A stretch of DNA of 17,472 nucleotides. It comes from Fomitopsis serialis. Its lineage: Eukaryota > Basidiomycota > Agaricomycetes > Polyporales > Fomitopsidaceae. The DNA is taken from NCBI RefSeq assembly GCF_022376445.1, contig NW_025955635.1, positions 1 to 17,472 on the forward strand. Direction: 5' to 3'. A model generated the notes under the pieces. It had not been told where the DNA came from. It was given only the letters and a program-made list of their open reading frames with translations, and did no database searches. Each line of letters begins with the position of its first letter. The stretch's first letter is position 1. Positions 1-9,800 of this stretch are shown piece by piece. The position numbers and the translations under genes were made by a program.

Positions 1-630
1 CTGGTTGCCTTCTTCTCAGCCACGCCGAATTATCTCGGATGTTACTAACCACGCTAGGACAACCGCCAGCAACTCCCACCTCCCGCCTCACTGCCCCCAG
101 TACGACCAACCGCCGCCCAAGCACGTCTCATCTGCTCGATGCCTCTTAGGCGTCATCTCTCGCGGCCCCCCTCATCTGACCCGCGATTGACACCAACATC
201 AGCTTCGCACCGCCTCGTGTTACCGACCGCCGTTCACAAGCGAGCCCTCGCCCTGCTCAGCGGTCCGGCGCGGTCCCTCCACTTCTAACGTCGGACTTCC
301 TGGCGCGCCGTCCCCCATCCTCAATACCCAGCAATTCACTTGTCTGATGCCCGGGCGGCGGTTGTCGGACGGTGATCGCTTGCTCGAGTCTCCCAGAGCG
401 CCCCGTGTCCGAATGTGCCGCGGTCAACTGATCCCCTGGTGTCTGTCGCTGCTCAATAGTCAATATATTGACTTTCTCGGGATCCTGGTGTCTAGCTTCT
501 GTTCGCGACTGACGAGGCTTTATGCATCCCCCGTTCTAGCTCTGACCCCCCCCCCCCTTGCAACGCTGCTCCTCGCTCGACGCGCCTCGAGGACCTTGAC
601 CTTCAAGCTTCTGTGTCCACCGCCGTCTCC
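1..630. other. Unassigned span, no gene supported
   Basis: I see no convincing gene. The stretch is C/T-rich on the plus strand, and the open frames have mixed composition with no family resemblance. There is a run of 12 C at 546-557. The pyrimidine-rich stretch ending at 630 would suit the leader of a gene starting at the ATG at 631, but that gene is itself weakly supported. Confidence 0.5.
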
Positions 631-1178
631 ATGGCATCTCACGACACCTACAAGTGCCCCCGCTGCGTGCATTCGACTTGCGTACTTCCCAACTCAGCCC
701 TACCATCGCATCGCTGACCGGGTCCTCCAGGAATGGTCAGACCCGGGCCTACTCCTGGTGGCTGTCGATGCAGACCGGCGCCGCTGATCAGTATCAGGAC
801 CCCTCAGGACATCATGGGACCAGCTCATCTCGGCAAGCGCTGTGTGCTCTGTGGAACGTCTGGCAGGGTCTGAGTTCGTGTCTTGGAAGCTCCCATTCCA
901 CTGGTCTCGCGATAGTCTTGCCGGAGTGCTTCGGTCTGGCCAGCTGGTACGATGTCTGTGGAAGACGACCGCTCAGTGGCAGGGCTGGCGCCCCGCGAGT
1001 GATCTGCTGCTCGCTTCGACTGTAGTCTGTTGTAACGGACCCCACCTTCTTTGAATCCACCTTGACAGGCCTCTGGTTTATTAACGCCAGTGCCACCATT
1101 GGATCACTGGCCATCTTCGCCTCGTATAGAGAGCTCAAGGCTGAGGCCACCGGTGATGGTGAACTCAAGGTCGCATGA
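631..1178 (+). CDS. Possible small membrane-protein gene; only the last exon is persuasive
   Basis: I do not recognise this product. The best part is 1026-1178. It follows a plausible 79-nt intron (947-1025, GTACGA donor, CTGTAG acceptor) and reads about 50 codons to a TGA at 1176. It contains a hydrophobic stretch (GLWFINASATIGSLAIFASY) followed by a charged tail ending GDGELKVA, as expected of a membrane protein C-terminus, and the codon choice is GC3-rich like the true genes nearby. Upstream, an ATG at 631 after a CT-rich leader is a reasonable start (MASHDTYKCPRC), but I could not link it to the last exon through one unambiguous set of introns. It may be a real multi-exon gene, a relic, or chance. 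Confidence 0.2.
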
Positions 1179-1698
1179 CGCGCTCAGACGACTCAACGAT
1201 TCGAGGAATCTTCAGCTCGGCCACTGATTTGACTAATGACCTGTATATGGGCGGCCCTCGCTTGTGTTGTGCGGCCTGTTCTCGTGCGCACTGGTCGTAG
1301 TACAGATGACTGGATCGACGCTACGTACTGTACAATGATGTCCCACTGACCCAGCGTCGTCCCAACTGATCGACGGCCCTCCGTGGCGCTGCCTTACTCC
1401 GTCCTGTCCAACCTTACTGTAACTCGCTCCGCTGCTGCGCGCTGACGGAAGATTTCCAATCGCCGTCCAGCCCTCGAAGCTCGACTTCCATCGACTGAGT
1501 ACTTGCCCCGTTCATTTGCACCGATTCGTCCGCCTTGTTTAGTTAGCTTCTTCCTCGCCGACGAACAGCCCCCGCGTCCGAGTTTGTGCCTCTTCTGCGT
1601 ACCGCCCCCTGGCGACGGCGGTCTTCCTGTGCATCGTGTTTTCCTCATCTTCTCTCAGTGGTTTCTCGATACCTGTTGGCCGGTCGAATTGCCTCTAA
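1179..1698. other. Unassigned span
   Basis: Nothing recognisable. The sequence from about 1380 is pyrimidine-rich on the plus strand and could be promoter and leader of the model starting at 1699. The long open frame across it (from about 1503) has no in-frame ATG. Confidence 0.4.
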
Positions 1699-3274
1699 AT
1701 GAGCGTCCCACGTCCTCCAGCAACCCGGACTGGGAGCTTGTGATTCTTCTTGCCAGTCGCGCGATCGATCATCGCCTTGCTCTCAGCACGTGCTTGCACT
1801 CACAACGCGCGTCGGGCGGGCGTGGTAATTGTGGCGCTGGTGAGTGGCTGTACGTCCGGAGCATCCAGGACGCTGCGCTCGCGAAATTCTCTCGGAAGAC
1901 CGACGTAAGTCCTTGCACAGCTAGGGTCCGATTGCGACTTCCACCGAACGGGCCATCCTTGTATTTCCCTGCAAATTGGCGAGCCCGTAGCTCGGCGCGA
2001 CGCGTCACGCTGTGCTCTTTCAAGGAAGTGGAGGAGGTGTCGGGGCCGAAATGAGTGGCCGATGCGAAGGTGAGTAAAACTTGCGTATTGAGTCGAGATC
2101 AATTCAGTGCGCGCTGATTCTTTTCGCGCGGCCGCAGCTGTCGACGTGTACAACGTCTTACGCGTCTGTGTCTGCAGTGCGATCGACCCCCATCTGCCAA
2201 ACCTTGCACAGGTGATATGTAAGCTGTACGCAACTCTCGCGCAGCCAGAGTGGGTCAATTCACAGGTCGGCGTCGGCTAATCCGCACACGCTTGCAGACG
2301 AGCATTGCTTAGCACTTCGTACGTTACGCCAAGGGCAATACGCGGCTTCGTGGATGTAAGTCAAACTCTCTTCGTTTCGTTGACTAGCGCTTGATCGATG
2401 GATTTCATTACAGAGATGGCCTTCCTTGTAATCGTGGTATTCTAAGCGAAGCGAGGCACGAGCGTCGCGTAGAAGTGAGTCTACGCACGCAGGAGGAGAT
2501 TTAGGCGCGCATCGCTCTCCTCTGCGCGCCCACTCGGACGACCGCTCTCGAAGGCTCCGCGGCCGCTACGCCCTTCGAATAGCTCTCGTTTTCTTCCACT
2601 AGACTACACCACTTGTAGCTTACAGGAAGGGGACTATGGTACAACCTTCGCTCATCAATCCCGATAGCGACGAAGAGCCGGATTATGTGAGCAACGACCA
2701 AATGATTGTACCACTCACAAATGCGTGGAGGATGGTCAACACAGAGTCGTAGTCTCTGTCTCGCAAGCTCGTCCGACATGAGCATCCAGCTGAGCGAGCA
2801 GCGGTTGCCATTGTGGACTGTCTGACTCCGAGTCTTTCGACCGCCGCCCAGTGCTCCGTCACCAGCGCTCTCGCTCACTGGTCGCCGGGCGGGACCAACC
2901 CGCTGAGTTTCTTTCATGCTGGATGCAACACGCTTACACTGGCTCGCGTCGGCACGAGCATCGCTAGCTCGTGTCATGCACACGCGAGTCAGGCTGGAGG
3001 CAACATGCTTACACTGGACGCAGTATGCTTCACTGGCTCGTGTCAGCACGAGCTCATAGCCAGCGAGTGTCACACACGAGTCAGGCTGGACGCAGCAGGC
3101 TTATACTGGCTCGCGTCAGCACGAGCTCATAGCCAGCGAGTGTCACACCGGGTCAGGCTGGACGCAGTATGCTACACCGGCTCGTGTCAGCACGAGCTCA
3201 TAGCCAGCGAGTGTCACACACGGGTCGGGCTGGACGCAGCACACTTACACTGGCTCGTGTCGGCACGAGCATAA
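1699..3274 (+). CDS. Predicted multi-exon gene of unknown function running into a minisatellite
   Basis: No family recognised. A phase-consistent model is: 1699-1739, 1787-1904, 1991-2069, 2138-2218, 2298-2355, 2414-2474, 2603-2686, and 2753 onward to a stop at 3274 (about 347 aa). Six donors are strong GTRAGY hexamers (1905 GTAAGT, 2070 GTGAGT, 2219 GTAAGC, 2356 GTAAGT, 2475 GTGAGT, 2687 GTGAGC), each with a usable acceptor, and the reading frame holds throughout. This is more than chance would easily give. The first donor (GTGATT at 1740) is weak, so the start is the least certain part. Readable stretches include VDVYNVLRVCVCSAIDPHLP, RTLRQGQYAASW and LVRHEHPAERAAVAIVDCL. From about 2918 the frame crosses the tandem repeat, whose unit lengths are mostly not multiples of three, so the C-terminal 100 residues or so are unlikely to be under protein-level selection. 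The gene may be truncated or decayed. Confidence 0.3.
2435..2593 (+). repeat. Repeat A, copy 1 (159 bp, three hairpins)
   Basis: I find no difference between this stretch and 3866-4024. It contains three consecutive perfect inverted repeats: GCGTAGA/TCTACGC (2467-2486, 6-nt loop), GGCGCGCA/TGCGCGCC (2504-2530, 11-nt loop) and TCGAAGG/CCTTCGA (2548-2578, with a GCGGCCGC palindrome in its loop). It has no terminal inverted repeats and no obvious target-site duplication. In the gene model above it covers the last 40 bases of an exon and most of the following intron. Confidence 0.9.
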
Positions 3275-3406
3275 CACGCTCGTGTCATTCACTGCACACG
3301 AGTCAGGAGCATGCAGCAGCAGCATGCTTACACTGGCACCGGCTCGTGTCGGCACGAGCGTAACGAACTCGTGTCATCCACTGCACACGAGTCAGGCTGG
3401 ACGCAC
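2918..3406 (+). repeat. Minisatellite of six hairpin-forming units (about 71-94 bp)
   Basis: The core GGCTCG(T/C)GTC(A/G)GCACGAGC begins at 2941, 3035, 3108, 3179, 3252 and 3341, giving spacings of 94, 73, 71, 73 and 89. Between cores the units share stretches such as CATAGCCAGCGAGTGTCACA, GAGTCAGGCTGGACGCA and ATGCTTACACTGG. Each core is an inverted repeat (GCTCGTG/CACGAGC with a tiny loop). Several units have a second one (CTCGTGT...ACACGAG, for example about 3279-3302 and 3368-3391). Units are diverged rather than identical, so the array is not a simple assembly stutter. Confidence 0.9.
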
Positions 3407-3420
3407 CGGGTTCGATCAAC

Positions 3421-3606
3421 TTCGATGAACACGACGCGGCACTGCTCCTCCTAGGGTCAGCGGAGCGATGTTTGCTTCGCGGCGCCCATCCGGCGGGACT
3501 CTGCGAACCGGTTGATCCGCAATACGGGTCATTGGCGTCGTCAGTGTTGGACACTGGCTCACAGAGCATGTACGACGAGGCTCGTCGGCTTCTGGACTGG
3601 GGGTAA
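3421..3606 (+). pseudogene. Coding-like fragment downstream of the minisatellite
   Basis: The frame TTC-GAT-GAA from 3421 stays open to a TAA at 3604-3606, and its translation looks protein-like (DEHDAALLLLGSAERCLLRG near the start, SMYDEARRLLDWG at the end). There is no ATG near its start. It might be a final exon separated from the upstream model by the minisatellite, or a relic. No family recognised; the plausibility of the translation alone is weak evidence in GC-rich DNA. Confidence 0.2.
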
Positions 3607-3654
3607 CGGCTTCGCCGCAACGCGCCGCCGTACTCGACGTCTTCATATTGGGTA

Positions 3655-3866
3655 TCGCGGCTCACCCGTTGCCCCTCAGGTCCAGGCACACTCTTCGAGT
3701 CGGGCAGCCCTGCGGGCTGCGCCCCACACCGCCAATCATTCCCCTCTCGCTCTCTTGCAACTGACCTGTCAAGCTCACTCAGTAATGAGGCGGGCTGCTG
3801 GTACGCCTCGCTTCACACGTGACCGTCACATCTGCCACGCCGGTCATCGTATCCCAGTGCATAGAT
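3655..3866 (+). repeat. Repeat B, copy 1 (212 bp)
   Basis: Read base by base, this stretch matches 4212-4423 without a difference. It holds a short hairpin, GCAGCCC-TGC-GGGCTGC (3704-3720). It starts TCGCGG and ends CATAGAT, so it lacks the TG...CA ends of an LTR. Its last base is also the first base of repeat A copy 2. Confidence 0.93.
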
Positions 3867-4024
3867 GGTATTCTAAGCGAAGCGAGGCACGAGCGTCGCG
3901 TAGAAGTGAGTCTACGCACGCAGGAGGAGATTTAGGCGCGCATCGCTCTCCTCTGCGCGCCCACTCGGACGACCGCTCTCGAAGGCTCCGCGGCCGCTAC
4001 GCCCTTCGAATAGCTCTCGTTTTC
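3866..4024 (+). repeat. Repeat A, copy 2 (159 bp)
   Basis: Second copy of 2435-2593 in the same orientation, 1431 bp downstream. It abuts repeat B copy 1 with a single shared T at the joint. All three hairpins are preserved. Both flanks differ from those of copy 1, so the duplicated unit is limited to these 159 bp. Confidence 0.9.
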
Positions 4025-4077
4025 CCCACCCTCCACACCCTCTTCACGCAGCACACGCCGCCAAAAACCCAATGTGT

Positions 4078-4137
4078 GCTTTTTCTTTATATCTTTGTTT
4101 TGTTTTTGTCTTTGTCTTTGTTTTGTTTTGTTTTTGG
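4078..4137 (+). repeat. T-rich low-complexity tract
   Basis: About 60 bases of T interspersed with single G or C (TTTGTTTTG and TTTGTCTTTG motifs), unlike the GC-rich surroundings. It lies between repeat A copy 2 and repeat B copy 2. Confidence 0.85.
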
Positions 4138-4211
4138 CTCGACGTGTCTACCCTGCGGCCCAGCAGTGGCAACTTCGGGAGCGCAGGGCTGCGGTATCAA
4201 CCCGCCCGCCC

Positions 4212-4423
4212 TCGCGGCTCACCCGTTGCCCCTCAGGTCCAGGCACACTCTTCGAGTCGGGCAGCCCTGCGGGCTGCGCCCCACACCGCCAATCATTCCC
4301 CTCTCGCTCTCTTGCAACTGACCTGTCAAGCTCACTCAGTAATGAGGCGGGCTGCTGGTACGCCTCGCTTCACACGTGACCGTCACATCTGCCACGCCGG
4401 TCATCGTATCCCAGTGCATAGAT
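4212..4423 (+). repeat. Repeat B, copy 2 (212 bp)
   Basis: Second copy of 3655-3866 in direct orientation. Here the sequence continues from CATAGAT into TCTTGTCTG, whereas copy 1 continues into repeat A. The two copies are separated by 345 bp. Confidence 0.93.
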
Positions 4424-6610
4424 TCTTGTCTGTCGCACCCGCGAGTATGTGGCCTTGGTGATCCGCCCTGGCACGCATCTATCCTGCGGCAATGCCACAG
4501 TGGTGGGGCGTGTTATGTCGTACCCCGGACCGTGCTGGACCGCTCAGCTCGCTTGGTTCACAGAGCATTCGCAACCACGACACCAGTCTCATCTACTTGC
4601 CAACTACTCTCTTGAGACTGGGACTGAGGGTCTTGTAGGCAACCGCGACTGACGAGGGATCGGTCGACGTGGCCAGTAAGGTAGCACCCACACGCGCTAC
4701 GGGAAGAGGAGGTTTATGCCGGAAGCGTAGCTGCGCCACTGCCGTCTTCGCTTCGCATCGTTATATCAAGAATGCCCGTCAGTCGACCACGTCCGCCACC
4801 GCCGTCTGCCACCCTCGTCGTATGTACTCTCACCGTTCACTGTTACGCAACAAAGGTGCCGCGTCGCTTGGTTCGGTGCCCCGTTCGGAAGAAGATCGAA
4901 ATCTTTCGGTGGCTCTGGTGAACCAGTGTCAGTGCCACTGGCCCACGCTAAGCGACACTTAGTAAGACTTTGTCATGGCTCTAATGTTCTGTGTGCCTTC
5001 AAACAAGCCTTCCATGGTATGGAAGTCCAGCCAATCGGTCCGTGGTGATCAACAGTTCCGATTGTCCCCGCCCTAGCGCCTTGCGGCTGGCCAAAGAAAC
5101 ATCGTCTTGTAACTTACGCAGAGGCGTGCAGTTCGCGCGCGCGAACCGTAGCGCGGTCAGGTGCGTATATTTAGATCAACGCTTCAGCCCCTACCGATTG
5201 ACATGTATGCGAGCCTGCGACAAGTCATGACCACGCTGTTACGGTCGCTCGAATTGTCAGCAGCACGTCGCTGGGTCACGCCTTGCGTCAAGCTTGTCGA
5301 ACTCCATACAGCAAGCATTGCATGCCTAACTTACGCAACCTCACAAGCGCGTAGTGCGAGCTCGGTCTCGGCGTCCTTCGCAAGTGGACGGTCATAGGAA
5401 GGCATTAGTGGTGATATTGTGGAATTCAGGCGCACTCAAGCGTCGAGTCAATATGGATGACGCAAATTGATGGCCGGCAGTAGAGGTATGTAGGAACGAT
5501 CGGCGGAATTCATTCCTGCTGATTATGCAGAATGGACGATGATCTCCATGGCGCGAACGAGCGACGCAAGTACCTTGTGACGGGCCTTCAAGCTTCAGCT
5601 CGGACACCCACTCGCGTATAACTTATCAGATGCCCGTATGCTGAACGTTCAGCTAGGTATGTTGTCCTCGACGGCAAGCATGTTAGCGAACCTCAAAGCA
5701 GCGATAGGAATGTGGCCAGCAGCATGATGCGGAATCTAGGCATCATCGCCAGGACAAGGCAAGGACGACGTATGGATGTCCAGCTTTCACATCAACTGCC
5801 AACTGATGTACGATCTGTCTCTAGCGGAGGTACGTGTGCGCGTAAACTCAACTGGCCCATCCGGAGATGCGAATATTATCAACGTCACCGCCGACTCAGA
5901 TATTACTCTACGGAGTGTACCGTTGATTGCTGTGGTAAATGCACGAGTCCAAATCGCGCCAGCATCTAACTTCATGGGTCGAAGACGGTGCGAATGGCAT
6001 CTCCGCCGATCGCATGACGGCTGTTTCGACCCCGGGTGCCAACCAACAATCCGCGTCGACGGCGCTGTCTTCATCTGTCCGGATAAGATGGCCGCAAGAT
6101 CGACGTGCCCAATGTGTTTCTAAATGTAACCAGCATTGCAATCGCTGCCGACCTCCTTGGTGGAAATCTTCTCGGGCCTTCCTCAATCACAAACGAGTAT
6201 GTATTCGGTCCATCGGTACTAGTGCGAATTAACCATTCAGACATCGCTTGTGATCATTATGTTGGAACTTGGAAGTACCGGATTGTCCTCGCTTGCTGCT
6301 TCACATGTCTCATCTCCTGCGTGAATGTGACACGAGTGCCCCTCAAGCCCGCATTTTCCAAGCGTCGTGATTTCAAGCTAGCCTGAGAAGCCGGTATGCA
6401 CCGTCTGTCAGCGTGTCAAGACTTCAACAAGACCATTGCGCAGAACACCAGGACGCATGCTATAGCAACCAACAAATCATCTCAATACAAGACATGTCTG
6501 CTGTGATTCTGCTGCAAGATTCGGGACCCACTCTTCGAGCCTAACCAAGCCCAACCTGTCACTGTTGCACTCGATGGGTTCGGCGTTCGCACCAGGGTAC
6601 ATGGGTAAAG
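4424..6610. other. Gene-poor span with coding-like fragments only
   Basis: No intact gene supported. Short open stretches occur in several frames, but I could not join them into a phase-consistent model or recognise a family. The most protein-like part is 5776-6386, where three frames in turn read well: VNSTGPSGDANIINVTADSD in the first, VEDGANGISADRMTAVSTPG in the second, and VFLNVTSIAIAADLLGG in the third from about 6090. That could be a decayed gene or a spliced gene whose junctions I cannot place. Nothing else stands out. Confidence 0.4.
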
Positions 6611-6615
6611 CTGTC

Positions 6616-6642
6616 ACGCGACCGCAACGCGACGCGACGCGA
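6616..6642 (+). promoter_or_regulatory. Cluster of four ACGCGA cell-cycle-box-like sites upstream of FAN1
   Basis: ACGCGA occurs at 6616-6621, 6627-6632, 6632-6637 and 6637-6642, about 195 bp before the FAN1 start codon. ACGCG is the core of the MluI cell-cycle box bound by MBF-type factors in fungi. The last three overlap as a 5-bp tandem repeat, so simple repeat expansion is an alternative. A TTTTATA element at about 6797 is a possible TATA-like site. Confidence 0.4.
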
Positions 6643-6836
6643 CAGTCACGCTTTGTCACCTGCACCTGTCACGCCCGCGTCTTGTCAAGGTCGGGTGGCG
6701 GCGACCTCCTGTCCAGTGCATTACGTCTGGAGAACTGCTCCTTCTCCTTATACCCCCATCACCACCCACGCCGTCGCAAGCGTTCTCGACACTTCTTTTA
6801 TACCCGCGCCGCTGTTGATTTTACGCGTCTGCCGCC

Positions 6837-9800
6837 ATGCTACCGAAATCTCCTACGGCGGGCGCAGCGGAGACGTTAGTCTTCGGGACTGGTTCAGAAG
6901 AAGGTTATGAGGGCTTAGTTCTAGGAGGAAGTGACGAAGCGGATGTGAGGGACTCTCCTGAGTCTCGGGTATCCATGTATGTTTCACTGTTCGAAGGTAT
7001 GTTGACCCTCCGACGTCTGGTAGCGTGTCACTCACGTTTTTAGACATGGTGGCAACGGTTCTGCAGCATGAAGACTATCTGTTCACGCTGGAAGAAGTTG
7101 GCTGCCTAGGTCAATACAGCAGGCTGTCATGTATGTTGCATTTTGTTATACAGAACGCTCTTTCTGACAACAGTGCAAACGTAGATCACGCACGCTACCT
7201 TTTGGTCCGACTCTGCCTACGCAAGGCAGACAAGTGGCATAGGCTCAGTGCGCTGAAGTATGAGCGTGAACTTGGGAACAACATACGTCAAGCCATCGGA
7301 GAACTATGCGGTAACACCGATTCACCGACATCCGAGAACGCAAAACCTAGTGTCAAAGCCGAAGTCAAAGTCGAGCAGGTCGACGCACAAGCGGAACTCG
7401 AGCCATTGTCTCTCAGTCATGAGCTACCGTGCGATCCGGACAAACTCGGTCAGCGAGATCGAAGTATCAAGGTCGAGGCGTACGAGCCCTGTATCAAGTC
7501 TGAAGAGCCGGAAGTCATCGACCTGACGCTCGACGCGGATGCCGACGAGCAGCCAGAAACAGTACCGACAGTAGTTGCCCCAGAGCCGAAAGCGGGACTG
7601 GAGAGTGAACTTCTCCCCGGCTCTACGCATGTATGCTTTGCGGAGAATGAGTCGGGGGCGAGTTTACGTGACCTCCTGGATTGCCTTACACTGGAGGAAC
7701 TGAAGGGAACTGCCAAACAGTTCAAAGTCAAAGGCTCCTTGAAGGTGAGTATGGTGCTCTGATAGGCGGCCTTATAGCCTGACTGGCAAATACACTTCGC
7801 AGGAAGTACTCATCGACGAATTGATTCGCACATGTTCTGGTCAAGCCACACTAGGGTTCTTCATTGGCTCCTCGGGGAAACACGGCAAAGGCGGTAGTAG
7901 ACCTGCTCTTACTCAGAGCAACGTTTTTCTCTCTGGACGGACACAGGCAGACAGACTACGGGCGATTGTGATGAGGACACTCGGTACGCTGACATCAGTT
8001 AAAAGCCTCGGCATGCATAATCATTAACACGGAGCAGATACCTGTGTGCGTATCAATGAGCATGTCTTCAGGCTCTTACGACGTGTCAACCTCGTCTACT
8101 TCCGGAAGTGAGTCCGCTTCGAAAGGAGTGCTCCTGACTGCTTAGCTCACTGTAAAACCTTGAGAACGCAACAGGCGGAGTCGATGCTCACTGAATCAAT
8201 CTTGGCTTACGCTCGCAAACGCTCATATACGCCTTACAAGCATGAGCGAACCCGCGAGATATGGCCTTCACGAGCCGCTTTACTAGCATATGAAGAGGCA
8301 CTCGAGAAGGAAGCTCAGGTCGACGCGATTTTGGATGGCACTTCCGGCATATCATTTCGCGCGCGTTCGTCGGCTAGCCGTACCCCAGGTCCAGCCGCCA
8401 AGAGGGCCAAAGTATCTGTTACGCCTCACAAGAATGACAAGCATAAGAGCAAGACCGAAGATCTGATGGACATCGAGAATCAACCGGGCGTAGACCACGA
8501 AAGCTCGGAGCTGGACGGTCCTTCAAAGCGAAAGGCGCATGCGTTAAGGCCCATTTTCGAAGAGACCTACGAGCGGTGGAAGACCATGGTCCACGTAAAG
8601 GGCGAGGAGGTTGGCCGACCCCGAGGACTGGAACGCTTCGATTGCGGTATGCTGACATGCGCCTGCTGATATTGAGTCGTTAAGCTGAAGAGTGTTGATA
8701 GGTCATGTCCTCACGCGCGTCGTCTGCAAGGGTTCCGCGGCGCTCGGTATGCTCGGCCAGCATGAGTATGAGCTTGAAGTCCTGGAAAGTCTTCTCGCTC
8801 AGCGGCGGTGGCGACGCGGACGCCGAGGCCGGTGGTACGAGCGTCGGGCGCTGCTCCTGATGAAGTTTCAGCAGTACGAACGCGCGAAAGCGGCGGTCAT
8901 CGAAGCATTGGAAGATGACGATACACATATCGGTTGGGCATCTCGAACGCTTTTGCGAAACCAACTGACTTCTGTGACACAGTGTTTCGACCAAAGCTTG
9001 AACGGAGACTTACAACTCTCGAGAAGCGGCTCAAGGTACCCGAAGAAGAGCGTCATGTATGCGAAGGCAGACTCGAAAAAGCCACGCTAGTCCAGATCAC
9101 AGGCACTCGTGTCTACCACCGGGAAACGAGCCTGAAGCTAGACCTTTTCGGCCGGAACGTTGCCAGATCGTCTAGGGCACCGACTCGTAATGTTTCTGCA
9201 CAGACGTCAATTCCGTCCGACTGGGTCCAACCGACCACCGTTCCCCTTGAAAAGCATCCTCCCGAGGTACCATGCCCGTATCGACACCCCACTCATTAGA
9301 GCTCACGATCTATCCTTCCTCCATAGGGACCACCGAAGTGGGTGGGCAAGTCTATCTGGTTAGGCCGAGACTGTGAAGAAGTCACCGTTGAGATCCTCGC
9401 TCTCCAGCATTACGAGAAGCATGGGTACAAAGGGTAATACATACCTTATCACGTCAGCGACGAAAACACTCACGTCGTGCTACCCTAGCTTTCATTGTGA
9501 GGGCAGAGTCGTGACAACCCTGTTCGGCCTGCTCTTCTGGGACATCGTTTTCGCTGATATCCCCGGCGCATTTGAGACGCTGTATCAACACGCCCCTCTC
9601 GATATCGCCGAAGACACGTTCTACTATGCGAGGCAACATCTCGTCGATCAACGCTTGGAGGAACTCAAGTCTGGACAAGGCCCAGAGATACTAGGTCGCT
9701 TCTTTGACGAGCACAACGAGAAAAAGACCTGGTGCGTTGGTGTTCAATGGGAGCTGTTCGAGAAGAGTGACCTTCTCGAGATCGCCGAGGCAAGTTAGAT

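Noticed and set aside
546..557. Run of 12 C as a regulatory or G-quadruplex element
   Set aside because: A single homopolymer run without further G/C tracts; its length may also be unreliable.
2501..3073. Reverse-strand 190-aa ORF over repeat A and the minisatellite
   Set aside because: Opposite to the phase-consistent exon model and largely made of repeat sequence; no recognisable protein.
2918..3406. CRISPR-like array
   Set aside because: Units are diverged, spacings are irregular and there are no unique spacers; the genome is eukaryotic.
3303..3689. Reverse-strand 128-aa ORF
   Set aside because: Composition-driven reading of the minisatellite and the downstream fragment; no start context or family match.
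3655..4423. Small LTR retrotransposon (TRIM) with 212-bp LTRs
   Set aside because: The repeats do not start TG or end CA, there is no primer-binding site or polypurine tract that I can see, and no target-site duplication flanks them.
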